64,000 nucleotides of DNA from Scolanthus callimorphus (GCA_033964015.1 CM066921.1:26207355-26271354); one strand, 5' to 3'; counted from the first letter of the stretch, positions 44,934-55,367 are shown. The notes: generated by a model not told the origin, from the letters alone. Numbers and translations: made by a program.

Positions 44934-46394
44934 ATGCCCGATACTATGAATACTTTGGAGCTTGGAAAAGTTCCCATAATCGGTGGAGGGGCGGGCTGTT
45001 GTTGTACGGCATTAGAACTAGCGAGCACTGGTCTCTATAACATTTACCTATTTGAGAAAAAAATCGAGCTCATGAAAGAAAGCAGTAACGTAACACCTGG
45101 GCGGATGGGTTTGGGGTTCCACTACGCCGACAAAAACACGGCCCTTCAGGATATTGACAAACATCCATTGCATCCTTTGCGGCGAGGAAGATACTTTATT
45201 TTGAAGGATTCCTTTTTTCTAAAGAAACAATTTTGGACACTGAAGCGTTGAAGAAGGAGTACTCACGACTTGTAGAGTTGGATTCTAGATACGACCTGTT
45301 TGGCTCGCCAGAGAATTTTTACCGGATTCTTGAACAGTCCGAATATCAAGATGACGTTTGTGGTGGAATCTGGAGAATTTGGAGTTGAAACCGCCGTAGA
45401 GCTTCTCGACTGGAAACGATTCCGCCAGTTCATCTAAACAGAGTGCAAAAGTTTGTGTGTGGCGGGAAAATTAAAGTGATGCTTAACACTGAAGTTCAGC
45501 AAATTACCGAGGTCAACGAGCACTACACGGTAAGTATTTGAAAAAGGAAAAATTTTGCGAAGATATGCAGTGCAATCAGTAGGTTGAACGGAGACGCAAT
45601 CGTCAACGCCTCTTCGTAAAACATCAGTAAGTTCAACCGAATGCTTGGAGTCACTGACGCGAGGAAAAGACGCAACCGTCTCAAGGCCATTGTGACGGTT
45701 TCTCTACCCTTGGAGTTGAGTGACACACCGGCTGTTTTTCTGCATGGGACTGTACTGTATGTTCACGAACAAAGGAAATGGTATTGGTATGATCACGTAT
45801 GCGCCCGAAACTAACATTGCGGTGAGTTCGTCCTCCAACCCAGAGGAAGAATTTAAACAATTCTTTCATATCTCGTTTACAGAAAAGCAAGCGAAGGGAG
45901 AAAGAATCGTTCAAGGCGTCTCTAAATACATTCCCAAAATGAGAGATGCTCGAGTAATCAAAGTTCAGTTTGGAATAATTCAGACATTTTTTGATGAAGA
46001 TGCTCTGGATATGGGACTTAAAATAGGAGATTTGGATTGGCTTCATGATCCCAAATTTGGAGTGATAAACAGGAGAGATTATAGTGGTGTTGAAATGCCC
46101 AAGCCTGGATACGTAAATCAAATCAAATCAATCAAATCAACTTTATTTACTCATAAGGCTATTATCAGTTGGAGTTATACACAGAGTATAGTTTTAGAGT
46201 GTGTTTATATTTTGGTGGAAAAAAAAGTGCGAGCAGGGAGACCAAGTAAACTATCCAGTTACCTAGTCAGCCTCCCTAACTATTAAAAGTTTTTTTTTTT
46301 GAGCAGATGAAAAAGAACGAATCAATGCTTGCATGAAACTTTGTATTGCACAGGTAATGCTGGACTGGTGAAGGAGTATTTAGAAAGTATTTAA
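44934..46394 (+). pseudogene. FAD-dependent oxidoreductase copy A, degenerate
   Basis: The N-terminus (MPDTMNTLELGK, IIGGGAG, TPGRMGLGFHYADK) is clear, but about 17 residues following DKNTA are deleted, the frame breaks in the six-T run near 45212 and again several times up to 45730. A long open stretch (45760-46120) then matches codons ~290-415 of copy C. A about-200-bp insertion (46115-46320) separates the last ~18 codons. Not functional as an enzyme. Confidence 0.88.
46115..46322 (-). mobile_element. SINE/LINE-tail insertion with (GATTT)n end, inside copy A
   Basis: On the minus strand the insert ends AATAAAGTTGATTTGATTGA with further GATTT repeats, next to the junction with coding sequence at 46114. 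At the other side a T-run (46289-46300) precedes GAGCAGATG. Copy C has no insertion here, so the boundaries are set by comparison. Confidence 0.65.
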
Positions 46395-46411
46395 TATTGA
46401 TATCAAGTATC

Positions 46412-46473
46412 AAGCGTGGTCAATTGGTCAGCGCGTCGAACTTGTAATCCGGTGATCCGAGGTCAAGTCCCAG
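46412..46473 (+). repeat. tRNA-like Pol III head after copy A
   Basis: An A-box-like TGGTCAATTGG, an anticodon-type hairpin TCGAACTTGTAATCCGG and a B-box-like GGTCAAGTCC follow copy A by about 18 bp. It is diverged from the version after copy C. It does not fold into a sound cloverleaf (T-stem mismatched), so it is a tRNA-derived SINE head or tRNA relic. Confidence 0.5.
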
Positions 46474-46512
46474 TTTTCTACTGATCTCGTGTGAACGGGG
46501 ATCGGTCTATTT

Positions 46513-46630
46513 AACCATTATTCTGCGAGATTGCGCAGAATATCGTCTGATACTTAGCCGACGAGGGACGCAGTCCCGAGTTGGCTAAAATCAGACGATA
46601 TTCTGCAAAATCGAGCAGGATAATGGTTTT
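46513..46630. mobile_element. Small fold-back element
   Basis: AACCATTATTCTGCGAGATT and GCAGAATATCGTCTGAT are mirrored by ATCAGACGATATTCTGC and AGGATAATGGTT. Confidence 0.6.
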
Positions 46631-46983
46631 ATTATTCAACACATCGATAGCACAAAACCCCCCGAAAAAAAATGACTTTTGTGTATTATTTACGAGCTCA
46701 AAACATCATATTTTCCACAGAGACGGATATCGCAGGATAGCTGTCATGTACAGAAGACAGCTATTGGCGTTCCAATGACCATATTTGGGCAGTGCATCGA
46801 TGTGCTGAATAATAAAGGCCGTTATCACGCAAAATTGATCAATAATATTTAATAGTTATCAGAAAATGAAATCCTGTTTTCAATTTTACACATCCGTATT
46901 AGTAAAATTGCAAAGTTTGTGAATATTGCTTGAATACTGACTGAGATATAAATTTTCAAAACTTCGTATTCTGGCTACTTTTT

Positions 46984-47092
46984 TTACAAGAAATGTATGG
47001 GAAAATACATCGAAACGAGGCTGGACGGGCATGGATGCCCGTCCAGCCTCGACTTGACGTATTTGTCCATACATTTCTTTGTAAAAATAAAG
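46984..47092. repeat. Hairpin GAAATGTATGGGAAAATACA in unit B
   Basis: GAAATGTATG...AATACATCGAAACGAGGCTG is inverted around GGGCATGGATGCCC. In unit C the right arm is split by the 49082-51548 insertions after ACGTATTTGT. Confidence 0.75.
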
Positions 47093-47413
47093 CCAGAATA
47101 CGAAGTTTTGAAAAGTCATATCTTTAAATATTATAAATCTATTTTGCATGATAACGGCCTATAGAGAACGTTCCTCTCTCAACTGTACCTGTAAGAATTG
47201 CGTGCCTATATTCGACATTTGAAAGGTCATTTTGTCACCCGACAGAACATGATACTTAAGCCAATTCCCTTGAGCAGGGCGGGCCACGCAAAGGCCAGAT
47301 AAATGTGTAAAAGTCACTTAGTAAACGAGTGAAACTTGGAGAACCTCTGGTACCCAAGGATAAGGCTCAATTATTTTTATCTTCATTTAGACATAATTTA
47401 CGTTCCTGATACT

Positions 47414-48717
47414 ATGAATCAACTAGAGCTTGGAAAAGTTGCAATAATCGGTGGAGGAGCGGGCGGTTGTTGCACTGCACTAGAACTAGCGAGGACTGGT
47501 CTCTATAACATTTACCTCTTGGAGAAGAACAGCGAGCTCATGAGAGGAAGCAGTAACGTAACACCTGGGCGAATGGGTTTGGGGTTCCACTACGCCGACA
47601 AAAACACGGCAGTTTACTATTTGCATTCAACTCTAGAATTCACTAAGAAGTTTGGAACATTTCGCCAGGATATTGACAAGCATCCATTACATCCTTTGCG
47701 GCGAGGAAGATACTTTATCATGAAGGATTCCTTTTTTCTAAAGAAACAATTTTGGAGACTTATGAAGCGTTAAAGCAGGAGTACTCACGACTTGTAGGGT
47801 TGGATTCCAGTAACAAGCTGTTTGTCTCGCCAGAGAATTTTTACCGGATTCTTGAACCGTCAGAATATCAAGATGACGTTGTGGTGGATAACATAGAATT
47901 TGGAGTTGAAACCGCCGAAGAGCTTCTCGACTGGAAACGATTCCGTCAGTTCACCTTAAAAGAGCTGGAAAAGTTAATTGTGTCTAGCGGGAGAATTAAA
48001 GTGATGCTTAACACTGAAGTTCAGCAAATTACCGAGGTCAGCGAGAACTACACGGTCAGTTATTTCAAAAAGGAAAAAGGGGTGAAGATATGTAGCGCAA
48101 TTAGTAGGTTGAACGCATCTGCAATCGTCAACTCGTCTTGGTACAACATTAGTAAATTTAACCAAATGCTTGGAGTCACTGACGCGAGGAAAAGACGCAA
48201 CCGTCTCAAGGCCATGGTAACGGTTTCTCTACCCTTGGAGTTGAGTGACACACCGTCTATGTTTTTCTGCATGGGACCGTACTGTATGTTCACCAACAAA
48301 GGAAATGGTATTGGTATGATCACGTATGCGCCCGAAACTAACATTGCGGTGAGTTCGTCCTCCAACCCAGAGGAAGAATTTAAACAATTCTTTCATATCT
48401 CGTTTACAGAAAAGCAAGCGAAGGGAGAAAGAATCGTTCAAGGCGTCTCTAAATACATTCCCAAAATGAGAGATGCTCGAGTTATCGAAGTTCAGTTTGG
48501 GATAATTCAGACATTTTTTGACGAAGATGCTGTGGATACGGGACTTAAAATAGGAGATTTGGATTGGCTTCATGATCCCAAATTTGGAGAGATAAACAAA
48601 AGAGATTATAGTGGTGTTGAAATGCCCAAGCCGGGATACGTAATCAATGCTTGCATGAAACTATTGTATTGCACAGGTAATGCTGGACTGGTCAAGGAGT
48701 ATTTAGAAAGTATTTAA
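47414..48717 (+). pseudogene. FAD-dependent oxidoreductase copy B, single frameshift
   Basis: It begins MNQLELGKVAIIGGGAGG like copy C and carries the whole family sequence to LVKEYLESI. One fewer T in the run after GATTCC (six at about 47731-47736, against seven in copy C) shifts frame and stops translation soon after; the remainder (47752-48717) is open in the +1-shifted frame. Substitutions relative to C are few. It is a recent pseudogene, or a functional gene with a homopolymer sequencing error. A splice-acceptor-like TTTTTATCTTCATTTAG precedes the ATG by about 22 bp, so a 5' non-coding exon is possible. Confidence 0.85.
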
Positions 48718-48734
48718 TATTGATATCAAGTATC

Positions 48735-48797
48735 AAGCGTGGCCGATTGGTCAGCGCGTCGGACTTGCAATCCGGTGATCCGAGTTCAAGTCCCAGT
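48735..48797 (+). repeat. tRNA-like Pol III head after copy B
   Basis: A-box TGGCCGATTGG, anticodon-like loop CTTGCAA (would be TGC, Ala) and B-box GTTCAAGTCC. The T-stem does not pair, and the anticodon differs from the TGT of copies A and C, which argues for a relic or SINE head rather than a working tRNA. Confidence 0.5.
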
Positions 48798-49081
48798 TTT
48801 CTACTGGTCCCGTGTGAACGGGACTCAGGCTATAGGCCGTTATCACGAAAAATTGATTTATAATATTTAATAGTTATCAGAAAATGAAATCCTGTTTTCA
48901 ATTTTACACATCCGTATTAGTAAAATTGCAAAGTTTGTGAATATTGCTTACTGACTGAGATATAAATTTTCAAAACTTCGTATTCTGGCTACTTTTTTTT
49001 ACAAGAAATGTATGGGAAAATACATCGAAACGAGGCTGGACGGGCATGGATGCCCGTCCAGCCTCGACTTGACGTATTTGT

Positions 49082-49436
49082 TATATATTCTCACTTGGTC
49101 CCATTGTGCTCTATATAAGATATGGGTAAGGAGACCTGGCGGAGCTAAAGATGACAATCTAGCAAGAGGGAGGGAGGGAGGGTAAGGAAAGTAGCTCCAC
49201 CAAGCCTCGGAATGAGCACAATGAAACCCGAAATCAAAACAATACAGAGCAAAGAGGGAGGGAGGGCGGGTAACAAGAAAAGTAGCTCCATCAGGCCTCG
49301 AAATAAGCACAATGAAACCCGCCAACACAGCGTCCTCTACCAAGGACGCCATCTTGCGCCGAGGACTAAAGGCAACTGACAATTATGCTAATGAGTTGAT
49401 ATCCTATATAGGCACTGTTGGTCCCAAGTGAGAATA
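49082..49436. mobile_element. 355-bp TIR element (TATTCTCACTTGG ends), deletion derivative
   Basis: Left end TATATATTCTCACTTGGTCC, right end GGTCCCAAGTGAGAATA. The right 80 bp are identical to those of the next element and the left 60 bp match. GT stands on both sides as in the empty site at 47065-47066. The interior has two imperfect GAGGGAGGGAGGG/AGTAGCTCCA repeats. Confidence 0.75.
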
Positions 49437-49438
49437 GT

Positions 49439-51548
49439 TATATATTCTCACTTGGTCCCATTGTGCTCTATATAAGATATGGGTAAGGAGACCTGGCTCC
49501 GCGGCCTGTATGACGAATACTGCAGGTCCTCCACTTACTAAAATCGACTCACTCCCAAACTCCGGGTATACCTCCGTGTAAGAACCATTCCCAGAGAACG
49601 CCATTGCGTTCATTTACTATTTCATCATGATTCGTTCTACTAAACAAAGGAGGCTTTGTGACGCAACTCGTGAACAATACACAGATTCTTACACGGAGGC
49701 AGAGCCCAAACTCCGAAAGATTTTGAAGCGCCGCTTTGCCGAAACTTTATAAATAATTTACCCTGACAAAATACCATTACAACCATGGAGATGAGGAGAG
49801 AGTGGGAAGTCCAATGAAATAAACCTAATTATACCACACAAAAGGTGTACTTCTCCCCAAAACTCAGAAAAAGCATGCTCGAGGGGACGAGACGCTAAGA
49901 ACTCTCGCGGATTCCGCCGGACCCTCGAGTATGCAGAAAAGAGACAAAAAATTCAACAAAGGAAATTTTGAACAATAATAACAAGAACGAGAAGTACACC
50001 AATACAGATACATTAAGGTCAGAAACGATGAAAATTGTTTTCTAATCAATAGCAGAGGATCAAGTTAGCAAAGGTAACAAGTAAATAATTTCAGAAAAGA
50101 CTTGAATGTACACGCGAGAAACCAAACCAGGATTTCAACAGCCAGCCGTCCGCAACCCCGGAATACCCCGTCCGAGGACAGAGCAATGAAGAGTATTAGA
50201 TAAATCCTCCGGGGAAGCCGAGGCCACCTATTGAGAAACCTGAGTCAAGCAACCTAAATAAGGTGTGGCGAAAACAAAAGAAAACTAAACAAAAAAGGTA
50301 GCCTCGGCTACCCCGGAGAGCGAGAGAATGGAACAAAACAATTCCTTGCAAAAGAGAACACCGAGCTATTAAATATCCACCATCTGTTATATCACTATAA
50401 CAACGATTGAAATAGCTCATTAAAATCGTATTTAAACGCGTTGACACCCTCAAATTAAGTGATGAATAGTCAAGACAAAAATTGAGGAAGATGATAAAAT
50501 CTCTGAGCTTTTGCAAATTGAATAAGCATGATGAGAATAAGGAACAATAACAAAATTCGCTTGGCTGAACTCATAACACATTCACCTTTCTTTGTGTATA
50601 ATCAGAATGCAAGAATTACTTTCGGTATTGACTAAATACTTTTATTTTGCCTTTTCCAGATAATTAGAGCGGAAGAAATTCGCTGGTGGCTGAACTAATT
50701 CGCCTGCCAAACTTTCATGTAAGAGAAATAATTTTAGAGCAGAACAAATTCGCTGGTGGCTGAACTAATTCGCCTGCCAAACTTTCATGTAAGAGAAATA
50801 ATTTTAGAGCAGAACAAATTCGCTGGTGGCTGAACTAATTCGCCTGCCAAACTTTTATGTAAGAGAAATAATTTTAGAGCAGAACAAATTCGCTGGTGGC
50901 TGAACTAATTCGCCTGCCAAACTGTAGGTATCCCAGGTCCAACGCCTATTATATACCAAACGTAGCGGCAACAATTTGCCCAGGTCTAACGCCTATGCCG
51001 AACGTATCTGGTCAACATATGACTGTTAACATGCGAAACACAATCGTTAGATTCACCGCCTTCACCGTGAAATTCAAAGGCCAAACCAGACGCAAGTAAA
51101 ACACTAAATGTTCCTACAGGGCGAGAAAACATCCGCAAGAATGAACACAGTTCAGCTTGGCCAAACTGAATAGACGACAATAATTCCAGGAGCAAAAGAA
51201 CTTATGGTTCCAAAGGTTCCAGGCGGAGCTGTAGACCTGTAAGAGAATACAAAGCACAAATTTAGCATAACTGAACAGCGCGAAAAGAAATTCAAAGGCG
51301 ATAAAAACACACAAAATCAAACTGCTGAATAACGAAAATCTTGAACGCTGCAAAGGGGAGGAAAGCGATAGGAGGCGACGAGAAGAATGATGTAGACTTT
51401 AATTCTTGACGAAGGAAGGAGAGTTGAGTCAGTTGAACGGCGAGGCCAGAGCAGAGGAGGTCTTCTCAGCACGAGGACTAAAGGCAACTGACAATTATGC
51501 TAATGAGTTGATATCCTATATAGGCACTGTTGGTCCCAAGTGAGAATA
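49439..51548. mobile_element. 2.1-kb TIR element, same family, directly adjacent
   Basis: Same ends as the 355-bp element, separated by only GT, and GT again at 51549-51550. The interior contains a GTGTAAGAACC...TTCTTACAC fold-back (49568-49700), four 70-bp tandem repeats (50671-50930) and several short ORFs without recognisable domains. No transposase, so non-autonomous. Compared with unit B the pair of insertions falls exactly at ATTTGT|CCATAC. Confidence 0.75.
50671..50930. repeat. Four 70-bp tandem repeats
   Basis: CGCTGGTGGCTGAACTAATT begins at 50681, 50751, 50821 and 50891, with CGCCTGCCAAACTTTCATGT and AGAGAAATAATTTTAGAGCA. The units are nearly identical. Confidence 0.9.
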
Positions 51549-51895
51549 GTCCATACATTTCTTTGTAAAAATTAAGCCAGAATACGAAGTTTTGAAAAGT
51601 CATATCTTTAAATATTATAAATCTATTTTGCATGATAACGGCCTAAAGAGAACGTTCCTCTCTCAACTGTACCTGTAAGAATTGCGTGCCTATATTCGAC
51701 ATTTGAAAGGTCATTTTGTCACCCGACAGAACATGATACTTAAGCCAATTCCCTTGAGCAGGGCGGGCCACGCAAAGGCCAGATAAATGTGTAAAAGTCA
51801 CTTAGTAAACGAGTGAAGCTTGGAGACTCTGGTACCCAAGGATAAGGCTCAATTATTTTTATCTTCATTTAGACATAATTTACGTTCCTGATACT

Positions 51896-53197
51896 ATGAA
51901 TCAACTAGAGCTTGGAAAAGTTGCAATAATCGGTGGAGGAGCGGGCGGTTGTTGCACTGCACTAGAACTAGCGAGGACTGGTCTCTATAACATTTACCTC
52001 TTGGAGAAGAACAGCGAGCTCATGAGAGGAAGCAGTAACGTAACACCTGGGCGAATGGGTTTGGGGTTCCACTACGCCGACAAAAACACGGCAGTTTACT
52101 ATTTGCATTCAACTCTAGAATTCACTAAGAAGTTTGGAACATTTCGCCAGGATATTGACAAGCATCCATTACATCCTTTGCGGCGAGGAAGATACTTTAT
52201 CATGAAGGATTCCTTTTTTTCTAAAGAAACAATTTTGGACACTTATGAAGCGTTAAAGCAGGAGTACTCACGACTTGTAGAGTTGGATGCTAGTAACGAG
52301 CTGTTTGGCTCGCCAGAGAATTTTTACCGGATTCTTGAACCGTCAGAATATCAAGATGACGTTGTGGTGGATAACATAGAATTTGGAGTTGAAACCGCCG
52401 AAGAGCTTCTCGACTGGAAACGATTCCGTCAGTACACCTTAGAAGAGCTGCAAAAGTTTGTGTCTAGCAGGAGAATTAAAGTGATGCTTAACACTGAAGT
52501 TCAGCAAATTACCGAGGTCAGCGAGCACTACACGGTCAGTTATTTCAAAAAGGAAAAAGGGGTGAAGATATGTAGCGCAATTAGTAGGTTGAACGCAGAC
52601 GCAATCGTCAACTCGTCTTGGTACAACATCAGTAAATTTAACCAAATACTTGGAGTCACTGACGCGAGGAAAAGACGCAACCGTCTCAAGGCCATGGTAA
52701 CGGTTTCTCTACCCTTGGAGCTTAGTAACGCACCGTCCATGTTTTTCTGCATGGGACCGTACTGTATGTTCTCGAACAAAGGAAATGGTATTGGTATGAT
52801 CACGTATGCGCCCGAAACTAACATTGCGGTGAGTTCGTCCTCCAACCCAGAGGAAGAATTTAAACAATTCTTTCATATCTCGTTTACAGAAAAGCAAGCG
52901 AAGGGAGAAAGAATCGTTCAAGGCGTCTCTAAATACATTCCCAAAATGAGAGATGCTCGAGTAATCGAAGTTCAGTTTGGAATAATTCAGACATTTTTTG
53001 ATGAAGATGCTCTGGATATGGGACTTAAAATAGGAGATTTGGATTGGCTTCACGATCCCAAATTTGGAGAGATAAACAAGAGAGATTATAGTGGTGTTGA
53101 AATGCCCAAGCCTGGATACGTAATCAATGCTTGCATGAAACTTTTGTATTGCACAGGTAATGCTGGACTGGTCAAGGAGTATTTAGAAAGTATTTAA
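51896..53197 (+). CDS. FAD-dependent oxidoreductase, intact copy C (433 aa)
   Basis: A Rossmann-type flavoenzyme of the DAO/NAD(P)-binding superfamily; substrate unknown. Residues 8-18 (KVAIIGGGAGG) are the G-x-G-x2-G FAD-pyrophosphate loop (Gly13, Gly15, Gly18), and Glu37 at the end of strand 2 (IYLLEK) should bind the FAD ribose. A striking motif TPGRMGLGFHYAD (50-62) is followed by HPLHPLRRGRYFIMKDSFF and FYRILEPSEYQDDV. There is no signal peptide or membrane segment, so it is probably cytosolic. The start at 51896 matches copies A and B. The ORF has no intron. An acceptor-like TCTTCATTTAG lies 22 bp upstream, consistent with a spliced leader or 5' exon. It could be a laterally acquired bacterial-type gene. 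Confidence 0.9.
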   Translation: MNQLELGKVAIIGGGAGGCCTALELARTGLYNIYLLEKNSELMRGSSNVTPGRMGLGFHYADKNTAVYYLHSTLEFTKKFGTFRQDIDKHPLHPLRRGRYFIMKDSFFSKETILDTYEALKQEYSRLVELDASNELFGSPENFYRILEPSEYQDDVVVDNIEFGVETAEELLDWKRFRQYTLEELQKFVSSRRIKVMLNTEVQQITEVSEHYTVSYFKKEKGVKICSAISRLNADAIVNSSWYNISKFNQILGVTDARKRRNRLKAMVTVSLPLELSNAPSMFFCMGPYCMFSNKGNGIGMITYAPETNIAVSSSSNPEEEFKQFFHISFTEKQAKGERIVQGVSKYIPKMRDARVIEVQFGIIQTFFDEDALDMGLKIGDLDWLHDPKFGEINKRDYSGVEMPKPGYVINACMKLLYCTGNAGLVKEYLESI

Positions 53198-53214
53198 TAT
53201 TGATATCAAGTATC

Positions 53215-53450
53215 AAGCGTGGCCGATTGGTCAGCGCCTCGGACTTGTAATCCGGTGATCCGAGTTCAAGTCCCGCTCGCTGACCAATAACAGGATTAAT
53301 TCTTTCTCGGTTAAACATTGCAATGCTGGGATGGAGTCCTCGGCCTTGTTTGTAGATAGCCAACTGGTTTGCCTCTCTGCCATTTGGGATTTTTGATAAT
53401 AAGATATTTGGTTTCAATTTAATGTGCGGAGTGTCTGTGAAATAGCTGGC
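53215..53450 (+). mobile_element. tRNA-derived SINE-like element after copy C
   Basis: A tRNA-like head (A-box TGGCCGATTGG; anticodon-like loop CTTGTAA, TGT; B-box GTTCAAGTCC) continues into CGCTCGCTGACC and a body with GGGATGGAGTCCTCGGCC and GCCAACTGGTTTGCCTC, then TTTGGGATTTTTGATAATAA. After copies A and B the DNA beyond the head is different. Family identity is from general resemblance only. Confidence 0.5.
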
Positions 53451-53489
53451 TAGCTATATTATTGATATAAATCAATAATAATCAGTGCG

Positions 53490-53740
53490 CAAATGTAACT
53501 ACTCTCTCAGAGGAACCAATATTCTGAAACTTATCAAACCGAACACTACTACACATGGCCTTCACTCTTTTAAATATTTTGCAGCAAAATCCTGGAACTC
53601 CCTACCTGATACTTTTAGAACTGAGCCATCTTTAGCTTCTTTCAAGAAAAGAATTGTAAATATCTGATTGTAATCTTTATTGTAATTGCTATTTTTAATT
53701 GTAATCTGTAATGTGTAATTAGTATGCTAGGAGATATTAG
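53490..53740 (+). mobile_element. LINE 3' end fragment
   Basis: A frame ending at 53667 reads THGLHSFKYFAAKSWNSLPD, then FRTEPSLASFKKRIVNI and a stop, a typical C-terminus of CR1/RTE-type LINE ORF2. The 3' tail is TTTATTGTAATTGC-like AT-rich DNA. It is 5' truncated and inactive. Confidence 0.65.
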
Positions 53741-53755
53741 CTTTCCAGCTATCAA

Positions 53756-53925
53756 AAATTCGAGGAAAAATAAAATAATCATCTGCAAACAAAGTTTTAT
53801 ACTTGATCTACCAAATTTAATCGAAAGCATCGCACTACATTCCCTAAATAACCCGATGGAAATTGATACTTTCTCTGACTCGGTATGTTGCTAGACTGTC
53901 AAAATGGACTGGAAAGCGCTCAGGT
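53756..53925 (-). mobile_element. MITE of the CTGTGTCAGCCGCCAT family, fragment d
   Basis: AATCATCTGCAAACAAAGTT, CTACCAAATTTAATCG, GATGGAAATTGATACTTTCT and CTCGGTATGTTGCTA align with copy a but both ends are lost. Confidence 0.6.
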
Positions 53926-53972
53926 GAATTAAGGCTTGGCTTTCGAATAAAATAGCATAAAATTATATTTAA

Positions 53973-54264
53973 CAATTAGACCTTAAGGCCGAATGTGCTA
54001 TGATGAATAGACCATGAGGCCGAAGGCCGAATGGTCTATTGATATCATAGCACATGAGGACGAGAGGTCTAATTGTTTTAGTATAAACCAACTAGTTGGT
54101 CGGTTTTGGCAATGAATGCCATTATTTTATGTTGAAAAGATCAAGTTTTCTTGCAAAGAAAGGTGGTGGTTTTGCCAGGCACGGTCTATCGCTAAAAGAC
54201 CATTAGTAGCTCAGCCAATCAGAATGCAGGATTTGTAATAAACCATTAGTTGGTTTATACTAAT
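53973..54264. mobile_element. Two adjacent fold-back elements
   Basis: 53973-54075: CAATTAGACC(TTAAGGCC) and inverse, around a GAATAGACCAT...ATGGTCTATT stem. 54080-54264: TAGTATAAACCAACTAGTTG and the inverse CATTAGTTGGTTTATACTA. Confidence 0.65.
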
Positions 54265-54529
54265 TTGCATTAGCACTTTTGCTATTTGACATATCATGTT
54301 CAGCTGTTTATGGGAGGTACATATTAAGACCCGTGACATTTTGATGGGGATAAAATTTCATTTCAAGGGTCACGTGACCTCAAGGGAGCTAAAATGAATT
54401 TTCGAAAATGGGGAGTACTTAGCATTAAAACAGCTAAGTGAAATATATATTATTTATGAGAGGGTTAGGGTAGCTATATGAAATAGATTTTGCAGGTTGA
54501 CTACCGCTACTTGGGAAGGAGATATTTAG

Positions 54530-54945
54530 GAAAATATCATATGCAAATTAGGTCACGTGACCTGTTTTGCAGGATATCTCACGTTCTGAAAGGTTTTTCC
54601 AAACTTCAAAAACTATTCCTTAAAGTACTCTGGGAAAGGAGCTAAATGATTGGTAATTTGTAGTATCCTATATTTTCCTTGTACTCCCCATTTTTAATTG
54701 AAAAATTTGGCTCAAATTTCAGTGGTAGCTTGTCACGTGACTACTCTTCGTACCGGAACAGGTATCAAATTTTTTCGGTTCAAGGTCTTCTTTTAATACA
54801 TACCAAAACATTTGATATTCCATCAGTCTGTAAGATGAAATGTCTTAAAAATCAATTTATTGAGCAAATTGGTGTCTAGCCAAGCCTTAATCTGCCTGAG
54901 CACGCCGGGCCTCCGCGCGCGACAAAACGGCACGCTAAATCGTGG
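54530..54945 (+). repeat. 416-bp direct repeat, left copy
   Basis: It is repeated at 56022-56437 with constant offset 1492 and no difference that I can find by eye. It contains CAAATTAGGTCACGTGACCTG and TTGTCACGTGACTACTC. It lacks TG...CA ends, so it is not an obvious LTR. A 66-codon ORF occurs in both copies because the DNA is the same; no domain. Confidence 0.9.
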
Positions 54946-55077
54946 CAGCTTTCGGCCTCGGACGTGAGGCCTTTTTGGTAGCCTGGTGACTAATTTGCGA
55001 TTTCATCCGATCATCCACTTCGGTAGCTCGTTTCTCACTCGTTGTTTACCGAAGAAAAGATCGGAAGGCGGGAAACT

Positions 55078-55210
55078 ATGGCCGAAGGAAGCAGCTTTGT
55101 TCTAATACCAAACATGACGGGCTTCGGAAAACAGAAGGGAGATTTCTGCTCTACTGGAAAGAGGCAAAATTTGAAAAACACAGAATATAGTCGCCAGCAG
55201 CTATTTTGAC
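55078..55210 (+). CDS. Possible short ORF/first exon of unknown gene
   Basis: ATG at 55078 follows GGAAGGCGGGAAACT (GGCGGGAAA is an E2F-type core) and opens 43 codons, MAEGSSFVLIPNMTGFGKQ, KGDFCSTGK and on to a stop near 55209. I recognise no family. It lies between the two 416-bp repeats. Confidence 0.2.
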
Positions 55211-55367
55211 CCTTGGACTACTTTTTCCATGGAGTTATTAATCCTTTTGAATTTATGCTTAGTGCGTTGTTGAGTCTTCAAACCAAAACGCTATGATTTT
55301 TGTTTTTGAATTTCTGTTTTAATTTCGCGCGAGACCCTTTGGACGAAAATATCGCTCAGAATCAGTT

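Larger units (their letters stand above)
46825..53280. repeat. Tandem duplication of about 2-kb unit (copies B and C of the oxidoreductase)
   Basis: Unit B starts AGGCCGTTATCACGCAAAAT at 46825 and ends after the tRNA-like head at about 48830. Unit C starts AGGCCGTTATCACGAAAAAT at 48834 and ends near 53275, enlarged by two inserted elements (49082-51548). Shared parts are nearly identical in coding and non-coding DNA, so the duplication is recent. Copy A is an older relative. Confidence 0.85.

Noticed and set aside
48735..48797. Functional tRNA-Ala/Thr gene
   Set aside because: A- and B-box and an anticodon-like stem are present, but acceptor and T stems do not pair and the anticodon varies between duplicates.
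53172..53417. Minus-strand 81-codon ORF
   Set aside because: It is antisense to the end of oxidoreductase copy C and the tRNA-like SINE.
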